Shown piece after piece: positions 16,516-25,338 of a DNA stretch of 64,000 nt. A program made the translations under genes and the position numbers. The notes under the pieces were generated by a model, which worked only from the letters and a program-made list of their open reading frames with translations, was not told the origin of the DNA and made no database searches. Source of the stretch: Oscillospiraceae bacterium. Its GTDB lineage: Bacteria; Bacillota; Clostridia; Oscillospirales; Ruminococcaceae. Position 1 is the stretch's first letter, and the number at the start of each line of letters is the position of its first letter. The stretch lies in the NCBI GenBank assembly GCA_017991935.1, contig JAGOPP010000005.1:3517-67516 (forward strand), written 5' to 3'.

Positions 16516-17673
16516 TACCTGCCGCTCATTGTAACCGTTTTTTCGCTGGGGATCGGGCTTTTTGCGGCGAGCGTCGCGTTCGACGTTCTGGAGGGGAGCG
16601 TCTCGCCGTCGTTTGCGATCCTCTACGTCATGGCCTGCTTTTTCGCGGCGTTCGTGGTTCAAACCGTGCTGCACGAGCTGGGGCACCTTGTCTTCGGCCT
16701 GCTCTCCGGCTACCGGTTCGTCTCGTTTCGCATCTGGAACTTTCTGTTTTTGAAGGAGCACGGCCGGCTTGTGGTGCGCATGTTTACGATCGCCGGCACC
16801 GGGGGACAGTGCCTGATGCAGCCGCCTCCCTCGCTCGACGGGGACGTCCCCTACCGGCTTTGCATGCTGGGCGGGTGCCTGTTTAACCTTGTGTCCTCCA
16901 CGCTGTTTCTGGCCCCCGCCGTTTTGCTCTCCTCGCCGCAGGCAAGGGCGCTCTTTCTCACGTTCGTCGCGGCGGGAATCGTCACCGCCCTGATCAATCT
17001 GGTCCCGATGAACATCCGGGGCATCCTGACCGACGGCCTCAATACCGCCCTGATCGGGAAAAGCGCCGCCGTGCGCAAGGCTTTTTGGCTCCAGCTCTAC
17101 GCGAGCGGCTGGGTCGCCTCCGGGAGGCGCATCGGGGAGTTGCCGGCGGAGTGGTTTCCTCTGCCGGAGGGCGACGCGCTCGACAACCCGCTCTGCTGCA
17201 CGGTCGGGGTGCTGCGCTACGACCGGCAGTTCGACCGGCACGACTTCTCCGGCGCGCGGGAGACCTGCGAATACATGCTCCAAAACGGGCATGGCATGCT
17301 CGGCGCGCACCGCGACGAGCTTCGCTGCGAGCTGCTGTTTCTGAAGATTTTATCCGGCTGCTCGAAAGAGGAGGCCGACGCGATGCTGACGCCGGAGCTG
17401 CAAAAATATATCCGGCTGACCGGCTCCTACGTCTCCCGCAAGCGGCTGTTTTACGCCTACGAGCTGCTGATCGACCGCAACCCCGCCGCCGCCGAGGCCG
17501 CCCTGCTCGCGTTTGAGGATACGGCGAAGCGCTACCCCTACGCCTCCGACGTCGCGAACGAGCGCGAGATCGCGGTCATCCTGCGCGAGGCCGCCGCGGA
17601 AACCGCGCGCGGAGCGTCCCCGCCCGAGGAACCCTTTGGCAAAAGAGCCGGGCCTCCCGATGGGCAAAGGTAA
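16480..17673 (+). CDS. M50-like membrane metalloprotease (site-2-protease-type fold) with C-terminal soluble domain
   Basis: A 397-residue protein. The zinc motif HELGH lies at residues 65-69 inside the second hydrophobic segment, as in M50 and related intramembrane proteases. Further hydrophobic segments follow to about residue 190, including a possible third ligand region around NLVPMNIRGILTDG. Residues about 200-380 are soluble and helical, possibly TPR-like. The ATG at 16480 has AGAAGGGGG upstream. Substrate is unknown; no sigma/anti-sigma pair adjoins it. Its 5' end is duplicated upstream. Confidence 0.78.
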   Translation: MEKETRPREAPAYLPLIVTVFSLGIGLFAASVAFDVLEGSVSPSFAILYVMACFFAAFVVQTVLHELGHLVFGLLSGYRFVSFRIWNFLFLKEHGRLVVRMFTIAGTGGQCLMQPPPSLDGDVPYRLCMLGGCLFNLVSSTLFLAPAVLLSSPQARALFLTFVAAGIVTALINLVPMNIRGILTDGLNTALIGKSAAVRKAFWLQLYASGWVASGRRIGELPAEWFPLPEGDALDNPLCCTVGVLRYDRQFDRHDFSGARETCEYMLQNGHGMLGAHRDELRCELLFLKILSGCSKEEADAMLTPELQKYIRLTGSYVSRKRLFYAYELLIDRNPAAAEAALLAFEDTAKRYPYASDVANEREIAVILREAAAETARGASPPEEPFGKRAGPPDGQR

Positions 17674-18003
17674 AAATCCCCGCGCTTCGGCGCCCGAACC
17701 CGCCTTGCGCCGAGTTTTCCGCCAAGCGAATCTTTCGCAAAAGAGCCGACGGGCCTTCGATCTTGAGGCCGCCGGACGCTGAGCACTCTGCCAAACAGAT
17801 CTTTCACAAAAGAGCCGCCCCGTCTCGCGACGGGGCGGTTTTGATTTTGCGCGTTTCCGAAGCATGCGGAGCCCATGGCCCGCGGGCGGGGAGGAAAGCT
17901 CCGGGGCCCCGGCCCCGCGAACGGGAGCGCTGCGGCCTTTGCCCGGCATATTTTTCGCGCGTCTCTCATAACTTTTCCCGATAGAAAGATCGGGGGCGGG
18001 AAT

Positions 18004-19182
18004 TTGAAAATCAGGAGCGGACCAGCTTACCGCAGCGTCTCTCTGCGGAATCTCCGAACGGGTATGTTAAAAGCGGGCGGCGCGGCGCTGCGGGTTTTTG
18101 CCGCGCTCGGTTCCGTGGCCGCGTTTTACGCCGCCCTGATTTTTGTCGCGAGGGAGGTCCCGATGCTCATTTTTTGCTCGGCGGCCGTCTCCTCCCCGGG
18201 CAACACCATCAGCGTGCTCAAAGACCGCTATTTTTGGGAGGGGCCGGAGTCCGGCGGGGAATCGCAGGACGGCGCGGAGGAAAACTCCGGCGGCGCGTCC
18301 GGCTCCCCGGAAGGCGCGGACGTTTTCGCGTCCGGCGCGGAGTCCGGGGAGGGCGAAAACGCAAAGATTTCCGAGATCCCGGAGAACCGCCGGGGCACCG
18401 TGCTCACGATGCAGTACAAATACGGCGAAAGCGGACTCTATCTTTCCTGCGGCAACGGACTCATCAAAAACTGCACCGAATATTCGGCGGCGCGCATCGA
18501 AAAGGAGCTCGCGCAGGCCGGGGCGGGCGGCTACGCCGCCAAGCTCTCGCAGCCCTCCGTGCTCATCTACCACACCCACGCGACCGAGTGCTACGAGCCG
18601 GCCGACCGCGGCTACTACGACACCTCCTCGGACTGGCACAGCAACGACCCCAACGAAAACATGGCGGCGGTCGGCGACGCGCTGCAAAAGACGCTCGAGG
18701 ACGCCGGCATCGTCGTCCTGCACGACAAAACCTACCACGACTACCCCTCTTATAAAGGCTCCTACGACCGCAGCGCCGTCACGGTCAAAAACTATCTGGA
18801 GGAATACCCGACGATCCGCTTCGCCATCGACCTGCACCGGGACGCCATCGAGCAGGACGGCAACGTGATCATCAAGCCGACCGCTGAGATCGGCGGCAAA
18901 AACGCGGCGCAGATCATGATTATCGCGGGCTGCGACGACGGCTCGATGAATATGCCGGACTTCTTCTCCAACCTGCGCTTCGCTTCCGCGCTCCAAAACC
19001 GGATGGAGAGCCTCTATCCCGGCCTCACGCGGCCCGTGCTGTTCGATTACCGGAAATACAACATGGATCTGCTGCCGGAGCTCCTCCTGATCGAGGTCGG
19101 CTCCGCCGGCAACACGCTCGGCGAGGCGAAATATTCCGCGGAGCTTCTGGGCCGGGCGATGATTTCGCTTTTAAAAGAATAA
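18004..19182 (+). CDS. spoIIP: Stage II sporulation protein P (SpoIIP)
   Basis: A 392-residue membrane-anchored cell-wall amidase/endopeptidase. With SpoIID and SpoIIM it degrades septal peptidoglycan so that the mother cell can engulf the forespore. A hydrophobic anchor lies near residues 28-60, then a Ser/Gly/Glu-rich linker, then the catalytic domain with YHTHATE (H190, H192, E195) and DLHRD (H278). The TTG start at 18004 follows GATCGGGGGCGGGAA; longer frames upstream lack homologous sequence. It lies convergent to gpr, a common sporulation neighbour. Confidence 0.93.
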   Translation: MKIRSGPAYRSVSLRNLRTGMLKAGGAALRVFAALGSVAAFYAALIFVAREVPMLIFCSAAVSSPGNTISVLKDRYFWEGPESGGESQDGAEENSGGASGSPEGADVFASGAESGEGENAKISEIPENRRGTVLTMQYKYGESGLYLSCGNGLIKNCTEYSAARIEKELAQAGAGGYAAKLSQPSVLIYHTHATECYEPADRGYYDTSSDWHSNDPNENMAAVGDALQKTLEDAGIVVLHDKTYHDYPSYKGSYDRSAVTVKNYLEEYPTIRFAIDLHRDAIEQDGNVIIKPTAEIGGKNAAQIMIIAGCDDGSMNMPDFFSNLRFASALQNRMESLYPGLTRPVLFDYRKYNMDLLPELLLIEVGSAGNTLGEAKYSAELLGRAMISLLKE

Positions 19183-19187
19183 AGAAA

Positions 19188-19224
19188 CCCTCCGGGAGCA
19201 AGACTCTTCCCCGGAGGGATTTTT
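19188..19224 (+). terminator. Hairpin that ends spoIIP and embeds the next gene's ribosome binding site
   Basis: CCCTCCGGG pairs with CCCGGAGGG, followed by ATTTTT and directly by the ATG at 19225. It looks like a terminator for spoIIP, yet the only Shine-Dalgarno sequence of the next gene, GGAGGG, is its 3' arm. Confidence 0.75.
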
Positions 19225-19635
19225 ATGAAACGGCTGATTCGGAATACCGTGATCTGGCTCGCCGCCGGCGCGATCTTCGTCTCCGGCACGGCGGCGTTTT
19301 GCCTTGTGGACCTCGCCCGGACGGACAGCGGGAATTATCCGGACAAGCTCCTCGCCGTCGGGGAGGCGCGGGCCGAGCTCATGGGCGAGGAGATCCCGCT
19401 GCCAAAGCTGCCCCCGCAGGTCCAAGAAGCGGCCTCCGCCGCGACCGCGCTGATCCCGCCGGAATGGCGGCTCCTGTTTAAAACCGCGCTCCGGGCCGTC
19501 CGCGAGGAGCTCGCCGCTTTCGACGCCTCCGCCGTGGGCGCCGGGGCGGAGGCGGAGATCGCCGGGGCAGAGACGGAGGCTGATGCCGATGCCGAAGACG
19601 AGGGGGCGGAGGCTGGCATCTCCGGGGCAGGATGA
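19225..19635 (+). CDS. Hypothetical membrane-anchored protein downstream of spoIIP
   Basis: A 136-residue protein with one N-terminal hydrophobic segment (about 8-30), a helical middle and an acidic low-complexity tail of Ala, Glu, Gly and Asp. I recognise no family. Its start is supported by GGAGGG six bases upstream, but that site is paired in the spoIIP terminator hairpin, so translation may be low or conditional. Position suggests a sporulation link; that is weak inference. Confidence 0.55.
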   Translation: MKRLIRNTVIWLAAGAIFVSGTAAFCLVDLARTDSGNYPDKLLAVGEARAELMGEEIPLPKLPPQVQEAASAATALIPPEWRLLFKTALRAVREELAAFDASAVGAGAEAEIAGAETEADADAEDEGAEAGISGAG

Positions 19636-19790
19636 GCGCCGACACATCGCCATGATGCTCAAAATGGGCGCGGGGGCGGGATGGCTCTCGGCCTATTTCC
19701 CGCCGCCGTGCTCAAAAAAAAACGGCGGCCCGTCTGGAGCCGCCGGTATACCGGCCGGGGGACGCTTTTCGGCGTTTTCCGGCCGCGTTT

Positions 19791-20606
19791 TTATGCCCCC
19801 GTGATCTCGCGCAGGTCGGAGAGGTCTATGGCGGGCTGGAGGGCGAGGTTGACGGCGTCCGCGAGGGTCGCCGAGGCCCGGCGGATCAGCGCGTCGATGT
19901 CGCGCGGCGTCAGCGAGAGGCGGAGCCCGTCCGATTCGCAGTCCGCCACGGTCGGCACGCCGACCGCGACGACCGGCACGCCGACCGTGTGCGCCGAGAT
20001 CTCCTTGCCGGACCCGGCAACGCCGGAGCCGGGGACGATGCCGCTGTCCGAGATCTGGATCGTGCGGCCCAGACGCCGGGCGTCCCGCGCGGCGAGGGAA
20101 TCCACCGCGATCACCGCCGCCGGACGCACGCTCCCCGCGATCGCGGCGATCAGCTCGGAGGCCTCGATCCCGGTCTCGCCGGAGACGCCCGCGATGGCCG
20201 TGGCGACCGGGCGCAGCTTTCCGCCGAGCTGGTTTCTGAGCCCCTCGGGCATGCCTCTTGTCGCGAGGATGCGCCGCACCGTCCGCGGGCCGAGGGAATC
20301 CGGCGTCAGCGCGCCGTTGCCGAGCCCGACGACCAAAACCGTGCCCTCCTCGGGCAGGAGCTTGCGGATCTCCGCCGCCGCCGCCCGGATCTCTCCCTCG
20401 CGGCCGCATCCGGGCTCCCCGAACGCGTTGGTCTCGATGGTGACGTAGCAGCCCTCCGGTTTCTGGGCGGCCTTGACCGCCGGCTCGCCCTCCACCGTCA
20501 CCCTTGTCACCGCGGTGCCGAACCTGCGGTACCCGCAGCTCGCGATGCCGGGCACGCCGCCGGACTCCGGCAAATTTTCCAGCGCAAGGTCGCTTCTTCG
20601 CAACAA
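19791..20606 (-). CDS. gpr: Germination protease GPR
   Basis: A 271-residue spore protease that degrades DNA-protecting small acid-soluble proteins during germination. Conserved blocks include VVGLGNGALTPDSLGPRTVRR, GVSGETGIEASE, DSLAARDARRLGRTIQISDSGIVPGSG and GVPVVAVGVPTV. It is made as a zymogen that self-cleaves near the N-terminus. The TTG at 20606 is chosen for GGAGG seven bases upstream; the longer frame has no such site. It is divergent from rpsT and convergent with the spoIIP region. Confidence 0.93.
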   Translation of the reverse strand: MLRRSDLALENLPESGGVPGIASCGYRRFGTAVTRVTVEGEPAVKAAQKPEGCYVTIETNAFGEPGCGREGEIRAAAAEIRKLLPEEGTVLVVGLGNGALTPDSLGPRTVRRILATRGMPEGLRNQLGGKLRPVATAIAGVSGETGIEASELIAAIAGSVRPAAVIAVDSLAARDARRLGRTIQISDSGIVPGSGVAGSGKEISAHTVGVPVVAVGVPTVADCESDGLRLSLTPRDIDALIRRASATLADAVNLALQPAIDLSDLREITGA

Positions 20607-20667
20607 AATACCGCCTCCGTATCCGTTTTTGCAAAAGAAAATCCTATGATGATAAAGAAAATTACAC

Positions 20668-20696
20668 TTGACAGAATCGGGCATATCGTGTATGAT
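20668..20696 (+). promoter_or_regulatory. Sigma-A promoter of rpsT
   Basis: TTGACA (20668-20673), a 17-base spacer and TATGAT (20691-20696). Confidence 0.9.
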
Positions 20697-20737
20697 TTCT
20701 ATTTGTGAATGTATCCGGTAATGAAGGAGGTGTACTG

Positions 20738-20998
20738 ATGCCCAATATTAAATCCGCCAAAAAAAGAGTCAGGATTACCGCCGTCAAGGCGGAGCGCAAT
20801 AAAGCGATCCGGACAAACCTGAAAACCAACATTAAAAAAGCCGAGCTTGCCTGCTCCAACGCCGCGGAAAATCGCGAAGAAGCGGTCCGCCTCGCCACCA
20901 AGCGCGTCGATCAGGCCTGCGCCAAAGGTGTTCTTCATAAAAACACTGCCGCGAGAAGAAAATCCGCCCTTGCCCGCAAACTCAACGCCTCCAGCTGA
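20738..20998 (+). CDS. rpsT: 30S ribosomal protein S20
   Basis: An 86-residue S20 that binds 16S rRNA early in 30S assembly. The sequence MPNIKSAKKRV and the Lys/Ala-rich helices are diagnostic, and the length is normal. GAAGGAGG lies eight bases before the ATG. It is monocistronic, with a consensus promoter and a strong terminator. Confidence 0.97.
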   Translation: MPNIKSAKKRVRITAVKAERNKAIRTNLKTNIKKAELACSNAAENREEAVRLATKRVDQACAKGVLHKNTAARRKSALARKLNASS

Positions 20999-21016
20999 AC
21001 CCACACGGATCCACTG

Positions 21017-21049
21017 CGCCCCCGCCGTAACACGCGGGGGCGTTTTTTT
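21017..21049 (+). terminator. Terminator of rpsT
   Basis: CGCCCCCGC pairs with GCGGGGGCG around CGTAACAC, followed by TTTTTTT. The T run is also the start of a 169-bp duplication. Confidence 0.92.
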
Positions 21050-21310
21050 ATCCTTCTATTTGTCTTTTGGCTGAAACAGCAGCGCGATCGCCATGCCGAA
21101 CAAGACCGGCGTCGGCATCGCCGACACCGCACGCCGCGATCCCCGCCGAGGAAGCGGTTCGGCCCCTTTATAAAAAAGGGGCCGCGCCCGCCCGAAAAGA
21201 TGCCGGGGGCGTTTTTTTATCCTTCTATTTGTCTTTTGGCTGAAACAACAGCGCGATCGCCATGCCGAACAAGATCGACGCCGCGATCCCCGCCGAGGAA
21301 GCCGTCAGCC
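21042..21310. repeat. 169-bp duplication of the spoVAE 3' end
   Basis: The stretch GTTTTTTTATCCTTCTATTTG, covering the end of spoVAE and a T run, occurs at 21211 and again at 21042. The outer copy (about 21042-21150) has decayed with small deletions. A GGCCCCTTT/AAGGGGCC hairpin lies between the copies. Confidence 0.92.
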
Positions 21311-21578
21311 CTCCCGAAAAGATCCCCAGAAGTCCCTTTTCGGCGACGCCCTCCTTCACGCCCTTCGCGAGCAGGTGGCCGAAGCCGGTCAGCGGCACGG
21401 TCGCGCCGGCCCCCGCGTACTTCGCGAAGGGCTCGTAGATGCCGATCGCGGAGAGAAACACGCCCGTCACGACGTTGCCCACGAGGATCCTTGCCGGGGT
21501 CAGCTTCGTGCGGTCGATAAAAACTTGCCCGATCGCGCACAGGATGCCGCCGATCAGAAAGGCCCGCACATATTCCAT
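21225..21578 (-). CDS. spoVAE: Stage V sporulation protein AE
   Basis: A 117-residue membrane protein with about four hydrophobic segments, starting MEYVRAFLIGGILCAIGQ and containing GAGATVPLTGFGHLLAKG, both hallmarks of SpoVAE. Together with SpoVAC and SpoVAD it forms the channel moving dipicolinic acid into the forespore and out at germination. Its ATG overlaps the spoVAD stop by one base. A decayed copy of its 3' end lies just beyond the stop codon. Confidence 0.93.
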   Translation of the reverse strand: MEYVRAFLIGGILCAIGQVFIDRTKLTPARILVGNVVTGVFLSAIGIYEPFAKYAGAGATVPLTGFGHLLAKGVKEGVAEKGLLGIFSGGLTASSAGIAASILFGMAIALLFQPKDK

Positions 21579-22606
21579 CAGAACAGCCTCCTTTCCTCCG
21601 CCGTGAAGCAGACGAGGTGCGCGACGCCCGGGATGGTCTCGCCCTGCTGGATGCTGGTGGGACTGAGCAGCGCGCCGGTCGCGATCACCAAGGCGCTCTT
21701 GGGGCCTTCGCCCTTCTCCATATGCGGAAACAGATGGCACGAGGCCACCGACGCCGCGCACCCGCAGCCCGAGGCGCCCGATTCCACCTGCTGCTTCTCC
21801 CGGTCGTAGAGCAGGAGGCCGCAGTCCTGATGCCGCTCCATGATGTCGATGCCGTCCTTTTGCAGGAGCTGCTCGAGCAGGTCCGAGCCGACTTTGCCGA
21901 GATCCCCGGTCAGGATCAGCTCATAGTCCTCCGGCTTGGTGCCGGTGTCCTCCAGAAACGTCTTGATCGTGGAGGCCGCCGCGGGCGCCATCGCCGCGCC
22001 CATGTTGTTTTGATCGCTGATGCCGAGATCCTGAATCCGGCCGAAGCAGACGGCCTGCACGAACGGCGCTTTCCGCTCGCCGGAGACGATCGCCGCGCCC
22101 GCCGCCGTGGCCGTCCACTGGGCGGTCGGGGGCCGCTGGCCGCCGTACTCGAGCGGGAAGCGGTACTGCCGCTCGGCCGAGCAGAAGTGCGAGGAGGCCA
22201 CCGCGAGCATGTTTTTGCCGGCCCCGCCGTCCACAAACACCGCGGCGAGCGCGACCGCCTCCGCAAAGGTGGAGCACGCGCCGTAAAGCCCGATAAAGGG
22301 CACGCCGGAGCTCCTTGCGCCGTAGGCCGACGCGATGCACTGGTTGAGCAGGTCGCCCGCGAAGATAAAATCCATATCGGACATCTTGCGGTTTGCCTTC
22401 CCCAGCGCGATCTTGCAGGCGAGCTCCTGCATCCGGCTCTCCGCCTTCTCCCAAGTCTGCTCCCCGAAGCGGGAATCCGCCTCGATCAGGTCGAATTCCT
22501 TGCCGAGCGGGCCGTCGCCCTCCTTGCCGGAGCCGACCGCCGCCGTCGCGAGCACCGACGGGCACGACGGCGTCGCCAGCGTGTCCCGTCCGATCTTATA
22601 CGCCAT
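21578..22606 (-). CDS. spoVAD: Stage V sporulation protein AD
   Basis: A 342-residue thiolase-fold protein that binds dipicolinic acid for uptake into the spore. Family blocks include FAGDLLNQCIASAYGAR, GLYGACSTFAEAVALAA and SHFCSAERQYRFPLEYG. Translation begins at the ATG after GGGGTGACGCT. It is coupled to spoVAE downstream. The expected upstream neighbour spoVAC is about 2 kb away, separated by an oppositely oriented MATE gene. Confidence 0.95.
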   Translation of the reverse strand: MAYKIGRDTLATPSCPSVLATAAVGSGKEGDGPLGKEFDLIEADSRFGEQTWEKAESRMQELACKIALGKANRKMSDMDFIFAGDLLNQCIASAYGARSSGVPFIGLYGACSTFAEAVALAAVFVDGGAGKNMLAVASSHFCSAERQYRFPLEYGGQRPPTAQWTATAAGAAIVSGERKAPFVQAVCFGRIQDLGISDQNNMGAAMAPAAASTIKTFLEDTGTKPEDYELILTGDLGKVGSDLLEQLLQKDGIDIMERHQDCGLLLYDREKQQVESGASGCGCAASVASCHLFPHMEKGEGPKSALVIATGALLSPTSIQQGETIPGVAHLVCFTAEERRLF

Positions 22607-22676
22607 AGCGTCACCCCATCCACATGATGATTTTCATCCGTTATTTTCTCCGCCGAAACCGAAATTATCAGGAAAA

Positions 22677-22890
22677 CCTTCCGCGGGCCGCCTGAGGCGA
22701 CAGGCGATTGACGCTCAAAGTTCGCTTTCCGTTTTTTCGAGGCCAATTTTCACGGAGCAGCCTCAGGCGGTACGAAAAAGCATTCCCACGAAAAGCCGCC
22801 CCGAGAAACCAAAAAATGATCTTCGAGCCTTTGATGCGCGCCGCCTCAGGCGGCCGCAGCGTCAGGCTGCCGTCGCCTCAGGCCGCCCGA
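22677..22890. repeat. Dispersed hairpin-repeat cluster B, divergent copies
   Basis: The left part is a minus-strand copy (reading GCGAACTTTGAGCGTCAATCGCC on that strand in two pieces) pointing at spoVAD. The right part is plus-strand, with the hairpin GCCGCC-TCA-GGCGGC at 22840-22854, pointing at the MATE gene. It ends a few bases before the MATE -35 element. Confidence 0.85.
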
Positions 22891-22898
22891 ATATTTTC

Positions 22899-22929
22899 TT
22901 GACAAACGGCGGGGCTTGTGTGACTATTA
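22899..22929 (+). promoter_or_regulatory. Candidate promoter of the MATE gene
   Basis: A perfect -35 TTGACA at 22899-22904; the -10 is weak (CTATTA at 22924-22929, 19-base spacing). It starts immediately after a hairpin-repeat cluster. Confidence 0.55.
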
Positions 22930-22966
22930 AAATTGTCGCGATTCTTTTTTTTGAAGAAAGGGCCTT

Positions 22967-24295
22967 ATGAGAATTCAGCTTTCCGACCATTTCACCTACG
23001 GCCGCCTGCTGCGCTTCACGCTGCCTTCGGTCGTCATGATGGTGTTCATCTCCATTTACAGCATCGCGGACGGCGCGTTCGTCTCCAACTGCGTGGGCAG
23101 CAACGCGCTCTCCTCCGTCAATATCATGATGCCCATGTGCATGGTCGTCTCGGCCTTCGGCTTCATGATCGGGACCGGGGGCAGCGCCGTCGTCTCCAAG
23201 ACGCTCGGCGAGGGAAAACTCGATCTCGCGCGGCGGTATTTTACGATGCTGATCCTCGCGGTGATCGCCCTGTCCGCGGTTTTGTCCCTGATCGCCATCT
23301 TTTTCATGCGGCCGATCGCCTATCTGCTGGGCGCGAGCGACCTTTTGATCGAGGACTGCGTGTCCTACGGCACGATCCAGATGTACGGAAACGTCCTGTT
23401 TATGCTTCAGGCGGTGTTTCAGTCCTTCTTTATCGTCGCGGAAAAACCCAAGCTCGGCCTCTGGCTGACCGTGGCCTCCGGCGTCGCCGACATCGCCCTC
23501 GATTACCTGTTTATTTATGTGTGGGACTGGGGCATCGCGGGCGCGGCGTGGTCCAACAACGTCGGCTTCGCGATCGGCAGCATCGTGCCGATCCTCTACT
23601 TCGCCTCAAAAAACGACAGCCTGCTGCGGTTCACAAGGACGAAACTCTACCCGCGCGCGCTGCTCAAGAGCTGCACCAACGGCGCGGCCGAGATGATCTC
23701 CAACCTCTCCGCCTCGGTCGTCATGTTCCTGCTCAACCTCCAGATGATGCGCCTGATCGGGGAGGACGGCGTCGCGGCGATCACGGTGATTTTATACGTC
23801 GACTTCGCCTTCGCGTCGGCGGTCTTCGGCTTCTGCATGGGCGGCGCGCCGATCATCGGCTTCGATTACGGCGCGGATAACCGCCCCGAGCTGCGCAATA
23901 TTTTTAAGAAGAGCCTCGTCCTCCTCTCCGCCGCCGGCGTGGCGCTCGCGGCGGGGGCGGAGCTCTCCGCCGACACGGTCGCGGGCCTGTTTATCTCCGC
24001 GAACCCCGCCCTGCGCGAGATGACCGCCTACGGCTTTCGCGTCTACGCGCCGGCCTACCTGATCTTCGGCGTCAACATCTTCGGCTCGTCCTTCTTCACG
24101 GCGCTCGGCAACGGCAAGCTCTCGGCGCTGATCTCGTTTCTGCGAACGATGGTGTTTCAGGCCGGCATGATCCTGCTGCTGCCGCGAATTTTCGGGCTCG
24201 ACGGCATCTGGTTCGCCATCGTCGCCGCGGAGGTTTTGACCGCCTGCGTGACCGTGCCGCTGCTGATCCGCCAGAGAAAGGTCTACCTCTACTGA
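22967..24295 (+). CDS. MATE-family multidrug/cation antiporter
   Basis: A 442-residue inner-membrane protein with about twelve hydrophobic segments in two halves, starting at the ATG after GAAAGGG. MATE proteins export organic cations, drugs or metabolites in exchange for Na+ or H+. The N-terminal half has IADGAFVSNCVGSNALSSVN, typical of the Firmicute branch. It sits on the opposite strand inside what is normally a continuous spoVAC-spoVAD-spoVAE unit and is flanked by hairpin-repeat clusters B and C. Substrate unknown. Confidence 0.93.
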   Translation: MRIQLSDHFTYGRLLRFTLPSVVMMVFISIYSIADGAFVSNCVGSNALSSVNIMMPMCMVVSAFGFMIGTGGSAVVSKTLGEGKLDLARRYFTMLILAVIALSAVLSLIAIFFMRPIAYLLGASDLLIEDCVSYGTIQMYGNVLFMLQAVFQSFFIVAEKPKLGLWLTVASGVADIALDYLFIYVWDWGIAGAAWSNNVGFAIGSIVPILYFASKNDSLLRFTRTKLYPRALLKSCTNGAAEMISNLSASVVMFLLNLQMMRLIGEDGVAAITVILYVDFAFASAVFGFCMGGAPIIGFDYGADNRPELRNIFKKSLVLLSAAGVALAAGAELSADTVAGLFISANPALREMTAYGFRVYAPAYLIFGVNIFGSSFFTALGNGKLSALISFLRTMVFQAGMILLLPRIFGLDGIWFAIVAAEVLTACVTVPLLIRQRKVYLY

Positions 24296-24340
24296 GCCGC
24301 GGGATACTCCGAGGGGCGGGCGAATCTTTTTTCATCCCAT

Positions 24341-24376
24341 AAAAAAGAGCCACGCGATGTGCGCGGCTCTTTTTTT
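24341..24376 (+). terminator. Terminator of the MATE gene
   Basis: AAAAAAGAGCCACGCG pairs with GCGCGGCTCTTTTTTT (one bulge). Confidence 0.93.
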
Positions 24377-24424
24377 ACGCGGCACCGGAGGACAAAAAGA
24401 CCGCGCGGGCAGAATAATACCGAA

Positions 24425-24690
24425 AAGCCAACTTTGAGCCTCACACGCCCGCCGCAGACCGCCCCGAGAAACGATAACGGCGATCTTCGAGCGTCAATCG
24501 CGGGCAGCCTCAGGCTGCCGTCAGGCCGCCCCGAAAAACGATAACGGCGATCTTCGAGCGTCAATCGCGCGCAGCGTCAGGCTGCCCGGAAACGCGTCCC
24601 ATAAAAAGCTGTCTTGAGAAAACGGTAAGTGCTCCTCGAGCGTCAATCGCGCGCAGCGTCAGGCTGCCCGCAGGCCGCCGTCAGGCTGCA
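24425..24690 (+). repeat. Dispersed hairpin-repeat cluster C, running over the spoVAC stop codon
   Basis: At least four copies of CTTYGAGCGTCAATCGC-type sequence plus the core GCAGCC-TCA-GGCTGC or its GTCAG-loop variant. The last core (GTCAGGCTGC at 24680-24689) covers the TGA stop and final Ala codons of spoVAC on the other strand. Confidence 0.88.
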
Positions 24691-25124
24691 CCGAACAGCA
24701 GCAGGAACAGGCCGTAGACCGCGCTGGCGGTGATCCCGTAGACGATGACCGGCCCCGCGATGGTGAACATCTTGGCCCCGAGGCCGAGGATCCAGCCCTC
24801 GCTCTTAAACTCCATGGCCGGCGAGACGACCGCGTTGGCGAATCCCGTGATCGGCACCAGCGTCCCGCCGCCGCCGAGCTTCGCAATGTCGTCGTAGACG
24901 CCGAAGCCGGTCAGGATGGCGGAGAGCAGCACCAGCGTGACGGAGCAGGCGGTCCCGGCGAGCTCCTCGTCCAAACCGGCTTGGAGATAAAGACCGATCA
25001 GCGCCTGACCGAGGCAGCAGATCGCGCCGCCGATCAAAAACGCGCCGCTGAGGTTGCGAAGCTCCTTGGTCGGCGGAGAGGCCTTTTCGTTGAGTTTTTT
25101 GTATTCTTCGGGCGAAACGGGCAA
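24681..25124 (-). CDS. spoVAC: Stage V sporulation protein AC
   Basis: A 147-residue membrane protein with about four hydrophobic segments; SGAFLIGGAICCLGQALIGLY and GGGGTLVPITGFANAVVSPAMEFKSEG are diagnostic. SpoVAC acts as the mechanosensitive dipicolinate channel. TTG at 25124 has AAAGGAGG eight bases upstream; the longer frame overruns the promoter. Its stop codon lies within a dispersed repeat. It is separated from spoVAD and spoVAE by the MATE gene, so it must be transcribed on its own. Confidence 0.93.
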   Translation of the reverse strand: MPVSPEEYKKLNEKASPPTKELRNLSGAFLIGGAICCLGQALIGLYLQAGLDEELAGTACSVTLVLLSAILTGFGVYDDIAKLGGGGTLVPITGFANAVVSPAMEFKSEGWILGLGAKMFTIAGPVIVYGITASAVYGLFLLLFGAA

Positions 25125-25157
25125 AGCGCGCGCCTCCTTTATGATTTTTTCCGGTGC

Positions 25158-25186
25158 TATTGTGCCTCTCTTTTTACAAAACATAC
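25158..25186 (-). promoter_or_regulatory. Candidate sigma-G promoter of spoVAC
   Basis: On the minus strand GTATG, a 17-base spacer and CACAATA match the sigma-G consensus (GHATR ... CATWHTA) with one mismatch in the -10. Forespore expression fits spoVAC. Confidence 0.5.
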
Positions 25187-25338
25187 CCCCGGCGCATGGC
25201 ATGGGTCTTTTTTCGGCCCGTTTTTTGGGCCGCGAAGGCCGCGGACATCGGCAAAACCCGCGGGGAATGATATTCGCCCGTGTTTCGGGGAAAATAGGGG
25301 AAACCGCGATTTCATCGTTTTAAAAAGGGGGATGCGCC

